The notes beneath the pieces were generated by a model. That model did not search any database. It saw nothing but the letters and a program-made list of their open reading frames with translations, and was not told the origin of the DNA. A DNA stretch of 64,000 nt from Halobaculum halobium (GTDB lineage: Archaea > Halobacteriota > Halobacteria > Halobacteriales > Haloferacaceae): assembly GCF_030127145.1 (NCBI RefSeq), contig NZ_CP126158.1, forward strand, positions 1,178,001-1,242,000. The letters are read 5' to 3'. Shown piece by piece: positions 43,843 through 52,652 of this stretch (its first letter is position 1; each line of letters opens with the position of its first letter). A program made the translations under genes and the position numbers.

Positions 43843-44073
43843 ATGGTCGTCGCGTACGTGATGGTGAAAGCCACCTCCGGCGACGCAGACCGGATCTGCG
43901 ACGCGATCCTCGATCTCGAGGGGGTGGTCGAAGCGCACGTCGTCGCCGGCGACATGGACTTCGTCGTGAAAGTCGACGTGGCCGAACCGGCCGAGGTGAA
44001 GCGCGTCGCCGCCGACGGCGTCCAAGGAATCTCCGGCGTCGAGGACACTCACACCTACATCGCGATGGGGTGA
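43843..44073 (+). CDS. stand-alone Lrp/AsnC ligand-binding (RAM) domain protein, operon partner of trkA
   Basis: The 76-residue protein is another isolated RAM domain (VAYVMVKATSGDAD; VVEAHVVAGDMDFVVKVDV; DTHTYIAMG). Its ATG follows the trkA TGA with no gap, so the two are translated together. The pairing suggests it helps the TrkA protein sense an amino acid or osmolyte; this is inference from operon structure. Confidence 0.83.
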   Translation: MVVAYVMVKATSGDADRICDAILDLEGVVEAHVVAGDMDFVVKVDVAEPAEVKRVAADGVQGISGVEDTHTYIAMG

Positions 44074-44115
44074 ACGGCGGGGACCGATCGAGCGCGAGCC
44101 CGCTCACCGCCCGAA

Positions 44116-44643
44116 TCAGAACGTCCCGTCGCCCTCGTCGCCGGCGGCGGCTCGCGCCCGACCGATGAGCCCGGTCACCGGCTCGCCGTACTCGTAGCCG
44201 GGAATCACGCCCTGCACGTACGTCCCTTCGACGAAGTCGACGATCGCGACCGCGTCGTTCAGGCCGCGACGCTCGTTCACGTCCCGGATCGATTCCGCGA
44301 CGGTCACCTCGTCGCCGGCGCGCTCGACCGCGGGGGCCAGGTCGTGGCCGGCGGCTGTCACGTCGCCGACGGCCGCGATCCGGCGCTCGAAGGTGTCGAG
44401 CCAGCCGTCCTCGACCACGTCCGCCACGTCGTCCTCGGCGACGGCCGAGAGCGTCGGGACGGAGACGGTCACGTCGAACTCGACGCGGCCGTCGTCGGCC
44501 TCGGCGACGGCGAGCGCGGCGTCGAACGGTGTCGACGTGACCGCGAGCGTGCCGTCGGGGGCGTCGTCCTCGACGGCGTCGTGGTCGCGGGCGGCGCGGC
44601 GGACGCGGCCGGGGAGGGCGGAGTCTGCGTCGGTGTCGCTCAT
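44116..44643 (-). CDS. DUF5813-like haloarchaeal protein
   Basis: The 175-residue acidic protein has the pattern LPGRVRRAARDHDAV, TSTPFDAALAVAE, VTVSVPTLSAVAEDDVADVVEDGW and a tail IPGYEYGEPVTGLIGRAR. I recall this pattern from the haloarchaeal DUF5813 group. No function is known. It converges with the trkA operon and diverges from the ATP-grasp gene. Confidence 0.65.
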   Translation of the reverse strand: MSDTDADSALPGRVRRAARDHDAVEDDAPDGTLAVTSTPFDAALAVAEADDGRVEFDVTVSVPTLSAVAEDDVADVVEDGWLDTFERRIAAVGDVTAAGHDLAPAVERAGDEVTVAESIRDVNERRGLNDAVAIVDFVEGTYVQGVIPGYEYGEPVTGLIGRARAAAGDEGDGTF

Positions 44644-44788
44644 GCCCGTTCGATGGGGAGGAGTCCGGATAAACGGCGCGCTCGCGGGAGGCGGTCGCGT
44701 CGCCGACGATCGCGGCGCGCTCGACAGCGTCGCGGCAGTCGACGCCGCCGAACGCGGGGCTTTAGCCCGCCGGGTCAAACGCCGGGAC

Positions 44789-46042
44789 ATGGCCGACACG
44801 TTCCACGACACCGACGCGCTCGTCGCGGCGCTTTCGGACGCCGACCTCGACCGCCCGCCGGCGCTCGTCGCCAACGCGCACATCACGGGCGTGAGCGTCG
44901 CCCGCGCCCTCTCGGCGCACGACGTGCCCGTGATCGCGCTGGATCGCACCGATTCGGGGGTGGCGCCGCCCTCCGACGCAGTCGACTACGCCGGGCAGGT
45001 CACGTACCCGCTGGACGACGCCGACGGCTTCCGGGCGGACGTGGAGCGCATCGCCGGCGCCCTCGCCTTCGAACCGGTCGCGTTCGCCTGTATGGACGAG
45101 TGGGTCCGCGGGTTCGCCGAGACCGAGCCCGCGGGCGTCCGCCTCCCCTTCTCGGATCTCGCGGGCGTCGAACGCGTGCTCGACAAGGCGAACCTCTACG
45201 CGCTGTGTGAAGAGCTGGGCGTCCCGTACCCCGAGACGTACGAGGTCGGGGAGACCGATGCCGACGAGATCGTCGAACGCCTGGCGTTCCCGTTCGTCGT
45301 CAAGCCCGCGCACAAGCGGAAGTTCGAGGAGGCGTTCGGAACGAACGTCATCGAGGTCGAAGACCGCGGGGAGTTCGAAGACGTCGTCGCCGAGGCCGAG
45401 GAGTACGGCGCGACCGTGCTCGCACAAGAGAGGGTGAACGTGGCGGTCGGCGCCGACACCTCCCTCGCGAGCTACGTGCCGCCCGAGTCGGCCGACCGCG
45501 ACCCGTTGGCGGTCGTCGGCAACGCGGCCGTCAGGTACCCCGAGTTCGGGAGTTCCTGTCTCGTCGAGCGCGTCGAGGAGCCCGCGGTGCGCGAGCACGC
45601 GCTGACGGTGCTGGAGGAGACGGGCTATCACGGCATCAGCGAGTCGGAGTTCGTGTACGACGCGGACCGCGAGGAGTACGTGCTGCTCGACGTGAACACG
45701 CGGCCCTGGAAGTGGATCTCCATGCCCGTCGCCGCCGGCGCGAACCTCCCGATGGCCGCCTACGCCGACGCGGTGGCTGAGGAGGAGTACGAGGCCGAGG
45801 CGGCGACGGACGGCCCGCGCGACGGGCGCTGGGTGTACCTCCCGGACTACGTCCGCCGGTGTCTCACCGACGAGGCGTTCTGGGACGTGCTCTCCGAGGA
45901 CGATTGGAGGAGCCTGTTCTCGGGCGAGTTCGAGCGCGAGGGGGAGCTGACGACCGGACTCTACCGCCCGAGCGACCCCGCCCCCGCGGTGAGGTATCTA
46001 ACCGGGGAATTCACCGACCGCGAGTACTACTGCTCGTGTTGA
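44789..46042 (+). CDS. ATP-grasp carboxylate-amine ligase
   Basis: The 417-residue protein has an ATP-grasp core: N-terminal pre-ATP domain (LVANAHITGVSVARAL), FPFVVKPAHKRKFEEAFGTN with the ATP-binding Lys, and the metal-site region YVLLDVNTRPWKWIS. Such enzymes join a carboxylate to an amine via an acyl-phosphate. Substrate is unknown; the C-terminal part (CLTDEAFWDVLSEDDWRSLF) resembles haloarchaeal members annotated as carboxylate-amine ligases. A CTTTAG element about 28 nt before ATG 44789 supports the start. Confidence 0.8.
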   Translation: MADTFHDTDALVAALSDADLDRPPALVANAHITGVSVARALSAHDVPVIALDRTDSGVAPPSDAVDYAGQVTYPLDDADGFRADVERIAGALAFEPVAFACMDEWVRGFAETEPAGVRLPFSDLAGVERVLDKANLYALCEELGVPYPETYEVGETDADEIVERLAFPFVVKPAHKRKFEEAFGTNVIEVEDRGEFEDVVAEAEEYGATVLAQERVNVAVGADTSLASYVPPESADRDPLAVVGNAAVRYPEFGSSCLVERVEEPAVREHALTVLEETGYHGISESEFVYDADREEYVLLDVNTRPWKWISMPVAAGANLPMAAYADAVAEEEYEAEAATDGPRDGRWVYLPDYVRRCLTDEAFWDVLSEDDWRSLFSGEFEREGELTTGLYRPSDPAPAVRYLTGEFTDREYYCSC

Positions 46043-46183
46043 GCGAGGGCCGGTCAGGGGAGTAAGGCGACCCCTCGGCGGCAGCGCAGTCGCAGGCGCG
46101 GGTCGGGTCCGATCGAGTCGCGTCGGGTCAGGTCGGGTTGGACCAGATCGGATCGGTCCCGCCGATCGATCCGGCGCTGCCGG

Positions 46184-46456
46184 TCAGTTCGTCTTCACGA
46201 AGGTCGCCTCGCCGTCCTGATGCACGGTGATCCGGTACGACTCGTAGCTGAACTCGATCTGCATCTGTGCCTGCGGCGACGGCGGCGTGGAGAAGACGTG
46301 ATCGAGCACGCCGTCGACGCACTCGTAGATGGTCGACAGGTCAGTCGCCTCCTTCTCCTCGATGTCCTGAACGATCTCGGCTATCTGCACCCCCGGGTTC
46401 TCCACGTCCGTCTCGAGTTTGCGGTGGATGATCTGTGACTCGGAGTCGTTACTCAT
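46184..46456 (-). CDS. HalOD1-type output-domain protein, second copy
   Basis: The 90-residue protein has IAEIVQDIEEKEATDLSTIY, VDGVLDHVF and a C-terminal beta pair (IEFSYESYRITVHQDG) matching the HalOD1 pattern. There is no sensor domain attached. A CCTATTATTCC element 26 nt upstream of the ATG (46454-46456) supports this start, giving a leaderless transcript. It is more diverged from the copy at 2260-2595 than a recent duplicate would be. Confidence 0.72.
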   Translation of the reverse strand: MSNDSESQIIHRKLETDVENPGVQIAEIVQDIEEKEATDLSTIYECVDGVLDHVFSTPPSPQAQMQIEFSYESYRITVHQDGEATFVKTN

Positions 46457-46576
46457 GCGGGGGGAATCAGTACCCGGAATAATAGGCGTGGCTCTCACGT
46501 AACCGATCGATCGTCGGACTGCATCGGGTCGATCGCCAGACGTAGCCATACGACGGTCTTTTCTGTAGAAGTAGTA

Positions 46577-46603
46577 TTCAACCGACAGTCCGTTGAAGTC
46601 AAC
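46577..46603. repeat. overlapping inverted and direct TCAACCGA repeats upstream of the HalOD1 gene
   Basis: TTCAACCGAC and GTCCGTTGAA flank a single A as a 21-nt palindrome with one mismatch pair (46577-46597). The right arm also forms GTTGA-AG-TCAAC (46592-46603). The block TCAACCGA therefore appears twice directly and once inverted. It lies 120-150 nt upstream of the HalOD1 ATG. An operator role is inferred. Confidence 0.4.
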
Positions 46604-46650
46604 CGATCCGGGGACCGCGATCGATGGTTGCGACGGCGAGCCGACGCGCC

Positions 46651-47556
46651 TCAGATCACTCGCAGCCGCGCCGTCCAGAACTCTGCGAACGCCTCGTCCA
46701 GGGCGGGCTCCGGTTTTCCGGTCGCGTCGCTCCCAGCCGTGTAGTCGGCGAACTCCGCCAGCCGCTTCACCACCCCGCGTTCGCCGACCAGCACCGTGCG
46801 GTCGAGACCCGCCGGCACCCCGGACAGCGCCTCGCGACACTCGTCGAGGTGCTCGTCGATCTGCTCCTCACGCAGCCGCTCGTAGCGGGCCTGCGAGAAG
46901 CCGCCCTTGTCGTGCTCGTCCATCACGTCCGTCCGCACCGTCTCCAGGTCGACGCGCTCGTCGCCCTCGTACACGCCGACGGCGAACGTGTCCGAGCGGA
47001 CCAGTCCGAACGCGAACGTTCCCATCGGGCGGAACCAGTCGTCCTCGACCCGAAACGAGTCGTCCCACCCGCAGAACGGCTCGGGGTCGAGTGCCGGTTC
47101 CAGCGCGCACGACACGAGCCCCGCGTCATCGAGGTACACCAGCGTCGGCGCCGCTCGCCGGACGAGCGACGCGCGCTCGCCGAGCGCCTCGCTCACCGCG
47201 TCGGGCACGTCGCCGTCGGCGGCGACAAACGCCGAGAGCGCGCCCTCCGCCCCCGTCTCTAGGCTCCGCAAGCGCGCGAGGACGTCGTCGCGGCGACCCG
47301 GACGGAGCGTCTCGACGCGGCGGAAGTCGACGCTCCCCGCCGCCTCTCGCGTCTCGGCGCGTTCCAGTCTGTCCTCCAACTCCGTGACACGCGTCTCCAA
47401 CTCGTTGACGCGCTTTTCGGCCGCCTGACGCTTGCGCGCCGCCTCGCCGCGGCGCCGCTCCTCGGCTTCCATGTGCGCGACTGCGTCGTCGCGCTCCCCC
47501 TCCAACTCGGCGATGCGCTCCTTCAGTCGCTTACGGCCGAGGAGTCGATCGATCAT
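46651..47556 (-). CDS. Vms1-like release-factor-fold protein (probable peptidyl-tRNA hydrolase)
   Basis: The 301-residue protein begins with a coiled coil (about residues 8-70, charged heptads). It then has an eRF1/Vms1-type domain with HDKGGFSQARYERL at residues 215-228. The Gly-Gly-x-x-Gln of this motif is the counterpart of the GGQ loop that hydrolyses peptidyl-tRNA in Vms1/ANKZF1. It likely rescues stalled ribosomal products by cutting the nascent chain from tRNA. It is monocistronic, upstream of a HalOD1 gene. Confidence 0.78.
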   Translation of the reverse strand: MIDRLLGRKRLKERIAELEGERDDAVAHMEAEERRRGEAARKRQAAEKRVNELETRVTELEDRLERAETREAAGSVDFRRVETLRPGRRDDVLARLRSLETGAEGALSAFVAADGDVPDAVSEALGERASLVRRAAPTLVYLDDAGLVSCALEPALDPEPFCGWDDSFRVEDDWFRPMGTFAFGLVRSDTFAVGVYEGDERVDLETVRTDVMDEHDKGGFSQARYERLREEQIDEHLDECREALSGVPAGLDRTVLVGERGVVKRLAEFADYTAGSDATGKPEPALDEAFAEFWTARLRVI

Positions 47557-47691
47557 ACGCGGGACGGCGAACCCCGAGGCAAAAACGGTGCGGGGATCGG
47601 TCGGCCACGCGATCGCGCGAAGAGAGTCGCTGCTCGTCGCTGGCCGTCCATCGCCGACCCCTGTCGGCCGCCGTCGGCCGCGACTCGCCGC

Positions 47692-48066
47692 TCAGGCGTA
47701 CTCCGCGGGGTCGCCGGTGTCGCCCTCCCACCCGGTGAACCGGATCAGGTCGCGGGCGCGCTCGGCGTTGGCGAGGAACACTTCGCTGCGGCCCGGCAGG
47801 CGGTACTTGAGGTCTTCCGGCACCGCGGGTTCGGGCAGCGCAAGCGTCCCGGAAGGAACGTCCTCGTCGCCGACGACCGGGAAGTGCTTGGTCCCGACCT
47901 TCATCACGAGCGGGTTGTCGAGTCGAGTGATCCCCTCCTCGTCACCGTACAACTGTTCGTTCACGTGCTCGTGGTCCGCCCGCTTGATCGCCGCCGCGCC
48001 ATCGTCGCCGCTGGGCTGCACGTACAGTTCGCCCAGGTAGTAGCCGTGTGAGAACCGTTCGAACAT
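47692..48066 (-). CDS. DUF5802-like haloarchaeal protein
   Basis: From ATG 48066 the protein has 124 residues beginning MFERFSHGYYLGELYVQP. It has LDNPLVMKVGTKHFPV in the middle and PEDLKYRLPGRSEVFLANAERAR near the end. I recall this as the haloarchaeal DUF5802 family, function unknown. An in-frame ATG at 48093 would add nine residues that do not fit the family start. No transmembrane or catalytic motif is visible. Confidence 0.68.
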   Translation of the reverse strand: MFERFSHGYYLGELYVQPSGDDGAAAIKRADHEHVNEQLYGDEEGITRLDNPLVMKVGTKHFPVVGDEDVPSGTLALPEPAVPEDLKYRLPGRSEVFLANAERARDLIRFTGWEGDTGDPAEYA

Positions 48067-48289
48067 GCGGTACACCCGATATGCAGTCGGCATCCGTGTT
48101 AAGCGTTAGCACGAACCATTAAGTCGGACCGCATTCCGGGGAGCCCGATGCTCGCCGTCGAACAGTCGAGTCGACGAGCGGTCCGGCGCGACGCGGCGAC
48201 CGCCGGGGACGGCCGCGGCCCCGGCGCGCGATCCGGCGTCGCCCGCCGACACCGACGCTTTGAGGGTCGGCGCGGCGGAGCGTCCGAGT

Positions 48290-49096
48290 ATGACCGACTT
48301 CCAGCGGTTCGGCCTCGGCACGTACCAGCTCACCGGCCCCCAGTGCGTCGACAGCGTCGCGACCGCCGTCGAGGCGGGCTACGAGTGCATCGACACCGCG
48401 CAGGGCTACCAGAACGAAGCGCTCGTCCGCGAGGGGATCGAGGCCGCCGGCGCCGACCCCGAGGACCTGTTCGTCGCCACGAAGCTCAAGACAGACAACC
48501 TTGCCTACGACGACGCCTACGACACCGCCCACGAGTCCGCCGCGCGCCTCGGCGTCGACGCCATCGACTTGCTGTACGTCCACTGGCCGATCAACAGCTA
48601 CGACGCCGAGGAGACGGCCCGAGCGCTGAACGATCTCGTCGCCGAGGGCACCGTCGACCGCGTCGGCCTGTCGAACTTCCGCCCCGACCAACTCGACGAG
48701 GCGCGTGAGCATCTCGACGTGGACATCTTCGCCCATCAGGTCGAGTGTCACCCGATGCTCCAGCAGGAAGCGCTGCGTGAGTACGCCCGCGAGGACGGCC
48801 ACTGGCTCGTCGCCTACTGTCCGATCGCGCGCAACCAAGTCGCGGACATCGACGAGATCGTCGCGATCGCCGAGGCTCACGACGCGACGCCCGCGCAGGT
48901 GTCGATCGCGTGGCTGCTCGCGCACGACGAGCTCGCCGCCATCCCGAAGGCGACGAGCGCAGAGCACATCCGCGACAACCTCGCCGCCACCGAGCTGACG
49001 CTGGCCGACGAGGAGGTCGCGACGATCGACGACCTCGCCGAGGAGCACCGCATCGTCGACTTCGATGAAGCGCCCTGGAATCAGGCCGACGCCTGA
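48290..49096 (+). CDS. aldo/keto reductase
   Basis: The 268-residue AKR has the TIM-barrel signatures: catalytic Asp/Tyr region ECIDTAQGYQNE, Lys in FVATKLKTDN, His in LLYVHWPI, and the NADPH-site ending AIPKATSAEHIRDNL. It reduces carbonyls with NADPH. A GNE-type tetrad (Tyr near residue 45, Lys, His) is intact, so it should be active; substrate is unknown. Confidence 0.9.
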   Translation: MTDFQRFGLGTYQLTGPQCVDSVATAVEAGYECIDTAQGYQNEALVREGIEAAGADPEDLFVATKLKTDNLAYDDAYDTAHESAARLGVDAIDLLYVHWPINSYDAEETARALNDLVAEGTVDRVGLSNFRPDQLDEAREHLDVDIFAHQVECHPMLQQEALREYAREDGHWLVAYCPIARNQVADIDEIVAIAEAHDATPAQVSIAWLLAHDELAAIPKATSAEHIRDNLAATELTLADEEVATIDDLAEEHRIVDFDEAPWNQADA

Positions 49097-49237
49097 ACAC
49101 CAAGTCGACGCCTGAATACCGAATCGACGACCGAACGGACACCCTCATCGAGTGGCGGATCTGACTTCGTCCGAGCTTTACTTTCACTCCGGACATGGCC
49201 GATAGTTAACCCTGGTCGGCCCGTTTGGTCGAGTACG

Positions 49238-49477
49238 ATGCGACGAATCCCCAGCGGAGACGGCGAGCGAGCCGATCGCGAGGACCCGCCTGCTCGGCTG
49301 CTCTTGGCGGTCGCGGTGGTGTTCACAGTGCTGGGTGGCGCACTCGTTCGGTTCGCGACCGTCGAGTCGCCTCCGGACGTCGTGTGGACCGCGATGGCTG
49401 TGGTCGTCGTTGCGGCCGCTGTCGCGCTGTTCGGCGGCGACGCGGTTCGGGCGGCGGTCCGTGTGCTCGGGCGGTGA
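49238..49477 (+). CDS. 79-residue two-helix membrane protein
   Basis: A charged N-terminus (RRIPSGDGERADREDP) precedes two hydrophobic segments at about residues 20-38 and 48-65. The ATG lies about 30 nt after AGTTAACC, a possible TATA element. Function is unknown. It is convergent with ppc. Confidence 0.6.
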   Translation: MRRIPSGDGERADREDPPARLLLAVAVVFTVLGGALVRFATVESPPDVVWTAMAVVVVAAAVALFGGDAVRAAVRVLGR

Positions 49478-49523
49478 TCCGGTCGGAGTGACTGCCCGCC
49501 CTTCACTCGCCCGCCGGTGGGTA

Positions 49524-52226
49524 TTATCCGGTGTTCTTCATCCCCGCCGCGATGCCCTTCACCGTCAGGCGAAGCGCCCGCTCCTCCGGTTCCGTCAGGT
49601 GGGTCCGCGAGAGCAGGTCGATCTGCAGGAGGTTCAGCGGGTCGACGTAGGGGTTCCGGCGGTCGAGGCTCTCGTCGAGCCACTCGCGATTGACCAGTTC
49701 GTCGCGACCGGAGATCTCGCGGACCAACTCGACGGCGCGCTCGTACTCGGCTTCGATCCGCGGGAAGAACTCCTCGCGGAGTTCCTCGGGGGCGAGATCG
49801 GCGTACTCGGCGGCGATCTCCAGTTCCGTGCGGGCCAGCGACAGCGCGACGTGGTCGATCGTCGTCCGGAAGAACGGCCACTCGTCGTACATCTCCCGAA
49901 GCGTGTCGAGGTCGCCGCCGTCGTTCAGGTACGTCTCAAGCCCGGAGGCGGTCGAGAACCAGCCGGGGAGGATGGCGCGGCTCTGCGTCCACGAGAACAC
50001 CCACGGGATGGCGCGCAGGTCCTCGACCGTCCGCTCGCCCGAGCGCGAGGCCGGCCGCGAGCCCATGTTGAGGTCCTCGATGACGGTGATGGGCGTGGCC
50101 GTCTCGAAGAACTCGACGAAGCCGTCGGTCTCCAACAGGTCCTGATACGCCTCGCGGGCGCCCTCGCCGGCCGCGTTCATCGCCGCCTCCCACTCGTCGT
50201 GGACCGGCTGGGCGTTCCCCTGGAGCGCGCGCAGTCGCGCGCGGACCTGCGCGTCGAGCATCTGCTCCAGTTCGCGCTCGGCGACGCGCGGGTTCGCGAA
50301 CTTCTCTGCGATCGCCTCGCCTTGCTCGGTGAACTTGATCTCGCCGGTCGCCGTCTCGGGTGGCAGCGCGAGCATCGCCTCGTTCATCGGGCCGCCGCCG
50401 CGGGAGATGGAGCCGCCGCGACCGTGGAACAGCCGCAGTTCGACGCCCAGGTCGTCGGCGACCTCCGCGAGCCGTCGGGCGTTCTGGTGGAGGTCCCAGG
50501 CGGCCGCCAGCGGACCGTTCTCCTTGTTGGAGTCGGAGTACCCGAGCATCACTTCTTGGAGGTTCCCGCGCGCGCTCAACGCCGCGCCGTAGGCGTCGTT
50601 GTTCACGAGCGTGCCGAGGATGTCGCGGGCGTTCGCCAGCGCCGACGCCGTCTCCAGCAGCGGCACCACGTCGAGGCCGCAGTGGTCCGGGAGGTCGACG
50701 ACGCCAGCCAGGTCTGCGAGGTACAGCACTTCGAGCACGTGCGACGGGTGCTCGGTCATCGAGATGCAGTACGCGTCGATCGCCTCCTCGCCGTACTCGC
50801 GGTGCCAGTCGGCCAGCGCGCGGAACCGCCGGCAGACGCGTTCGCTGGTCTCCGAGAACGCCTCGCCGGGGTCGAGGCTGCCGACCGCGTCGTCGACGAC
50901 GGACTCCGTGAGCACCGCCACGCGCTCGTCTTCGTCCATGGCCTCGTAGTCGAGCCCCTCGCGAGCGAGCACGTCCGCGACCGTCTCGGTGTGGTTCTCG
51001 CGGTGGTCGCGCAGGTCCAGCGCCGCGAGCGAGAAGCCGAACGTCTCGACGCGACGCACCAGCGGGTCGACGCGCTCGGCGGCGGTCGTCTCGTGACCGT
51101 TGGCGCGCAGGTCGGCCGCGAGCGCCCGCAGCGACGCGACGAATTCGTCGGGGTCCTCGTAGCCGCCGGGCCGGAGGTCGTCGACCCGTTCGACGCGGGC
51201 GCGAATCGCCGTCGCGGCGCGGCGGTACGGCTCTTCGGGGTAACGCTCGTCGGCGTCGTCCGCGACCGCCGGCACTGCCTCGCGGTCGACGGCGACGCGC
51301 TCGGTGAACTCGTCGGTGTGCTCGAGGCGCCCGCCCTCCTGGCTGAGCGCGCCGCGAACGTCGGAGAGAGCGTCTACGTAGCGGTCGAGCACGGCGTCTC
51401 GCTGTGCCTCCAGCGTGTCGCTGGTCACCTCCGGCGTGACGAACGGGTTGCCGTCGCGGTCCGAGCCGGCCCACGACCGGAAGTCGAGCGTGCCCGCGGC
51501 GTCGGCAGCGTCGGCCGCGTCCAGGTCCGGGTGCGCCTCAGTCACGCGGTCCGCCAGCGCCGCCTCGGCCTCCGCGGCCACGTCGAACAGCGTGTTCTCC
51601 AGGTACCAGCGGACGTCGCGGGCCTCGTCCGTGGGCGTGGGCCGCCGGGGGCGGACCTGTCGCGTCGACCACAGCGTCTCGACTTCCGACTCCAGGTCGC
51701 GTTCGAGCCCGTCGAACTCGCTGTCGGTGAGCCGCCGCTCGTCGAGGTCACGGAGGACCTCCGCGATGCGTCGGAGCTTCGCTTTCACCGTCTTTCGCCG
51801 CGCCTCCGTCGGGTGGGCGGTGAACGTCGGGATCACCCGCACGTCCTCCAGCACCTGCTGGGCGGTGTCGGCGTCCACCTCGGCGAGCGCCTCGGCGGTT
51901 CGGTCGAGCCCGTCGCCAAGGTCCCCCTCCGCACGCCCTCGGCGGACAGCGCGAACCCGCTCGCGCTCCTCGGCGACGTTGACCAGTTCGAAGTACGCCG
52001 CGTACGCCCGTGCGACGGTCCGGATCGTCTCCGGGTCCAGTCCCGAGAGCCGCTCGCGAACCGGATCGCGAGACGGCGCGTCGCCGCGCCGGTAGTCGAT
52101 AGACGCCCGACGAACGTCTTCGACGGTGTCGAACGCGTCCTTCGACGTCTGGCGTTCGAGCACCTCGCCCAACAGCGCAGCCAACTCGCGGATGTCGCGA
52201 CCGACATCCCGCTCATCGAATGACAT
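49524..52226 (-). CDS. ppc: phosphoenolpyruvate carboxylase
   Basis: The 900-residue protein has the catalytic His in FTAHPTEARRKT (near residue 135), the bicarbonate/PEP site motifs GYSDSNKENGPLAAAW and FHGRGGSISRGGGP, and the C-terminal IPWVFSWTQSRAILPGW. It carboxylates PEP to oxaloacetate to refill the citric-acid cycle. The start at 52226 is the first residue of the family alignment (MSFDERDVGRD). A TATA-like TTTATCGC lies 55-61 nt upstream, and further in-frame extension upstream is not PEPC-like. Confidence 0.95.
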   Translation of the reverse strand: MSFDERDVGRDIRELAALLGEVLERQTSKDAFDTVEDVRRASIDYRRGDAPSRDPVRERLSGLDPETIRTVARAYAAYFELVNVAEERERVRAVRRGRAEGDLGDGLDRTAEALAEVDADTAQQVLEDVRVIPTFTAHPTEARRKTVKAKLRRIAEVLRDLDERRLTDSEFDGLERDLESEVETLWSTRQVRPRRPTPTDEARDVRWYLENTLFDVAAEAEAALADRVTEAHPDLDAADAADAAGTLDFRSWAGSDRDGNPFVTPEVTSDTLEAQRDAVLDRYVDALSDVRGALSQEGGRLEHTDEFTERVAVDREAVPAVADDADERYPEEPYRRAATAIRARVERVDDLRPGGYEDPDEFVASLRALAADLRANGHETTAAERVDPLVRRVETFGFSLAALDLRDHRENHTETVADVLAREGLDYEAMDEDERVAVLTESVVDDAVGSLDPGEAFSETSERVCRRFRALADWHREYGEEAIDAYCISMTEHPSHVLEVLYLADLAGVVDLPDHCGLDVVPLLETASALANARDILGTLVNNDAYGAALSARGNLQEVMLGYSDSNKENGPLAAAWDLHQNARRLAEVADDLGVELRLFHGRGGSISRGGGPMNEAMLALPPETATGEIKFTEQGEAIAEKFANPRVAERELEQMLDAQVRARLRALQGNAQPVHDEWEAAMNAAGEGAREAYQDLLETDGFVEFFETATPITVIEDLNMGSRPASRSGERTVEDLRAIPWVFSWTQSRAILPGWFSTASGLETYLNDGGDLDTLREMYDEWPFFRTTIDHVALSLARTELEIAAEYADLAPEELREEFFPRIEAEYERAVELVREISGRDELVNREWLDESLDRRNPYVDPLNLLQIDLLSRTHLTEPEERALRLTVKGIAAGMKNTG

Positions 52227-52652
52227 ACACTCACATGCTCGTCCTGGGGGACAACGCTCCCGATAGGGGGCAATATTGCGATAAATTCCTTCACGATCGA
52301 GTAAGTCAATCGTGGAGAGGCGAGCGAACCGCTCGACGGAGAACGACTCGACGGCCCCGGCCGGGCGTGGCTGTACCGCCCGGCGGGGAATGGACACGGA
52401 ACCGGCGGACCGAGTCGGCGGGACGCGGCCGCCATCGGCTGCATGCGGCGGGAGAACAAGAACCTCGCTATGATGACTGTGGAGGGGTCCGGAGCGCTCG
52501 GTTGTGCCTCGGTGCGGAACCGAGCCAGCGGGGCGGGTCGCCATCGCGATCCCGTTTCGATACCGCCCGGTTGGCGTGCGACAGAATCGGCGGAAGGCGC
52601 CCGAGTTCGCCCTTTCGTCAGGCTTTTGCGTGGTGGCTACCGAGAAGGAGAT
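52227..52652. other. 426-nt divergent spacer between ppc and the Rieske gene
   Basis: Promoters for both genes are expected here. TTTATCGC on the minus strand (52281-52288) suits ppc. GCTTTTGCG near 52622 and the Shine-Dalgarno sequence AAGGAG (52645-52650) serve the Rieske gene. Open frames cross the spacer in phase with both genes but have no domain content. I see no other structure. Confidence 0.5.

Noticed and set aside
46080-46145. GTCGGGT repeats resembling a short tandem array
   Set aside because: Spacing and sequence are irregular; it looks like low-complexity GC-rich spacer.
49335-52223. A plus-strand open frame of about 960 codons opposite ppc
   Set aside because: It is an antisense shadow of PEP carboxylase with no recognisable motif.
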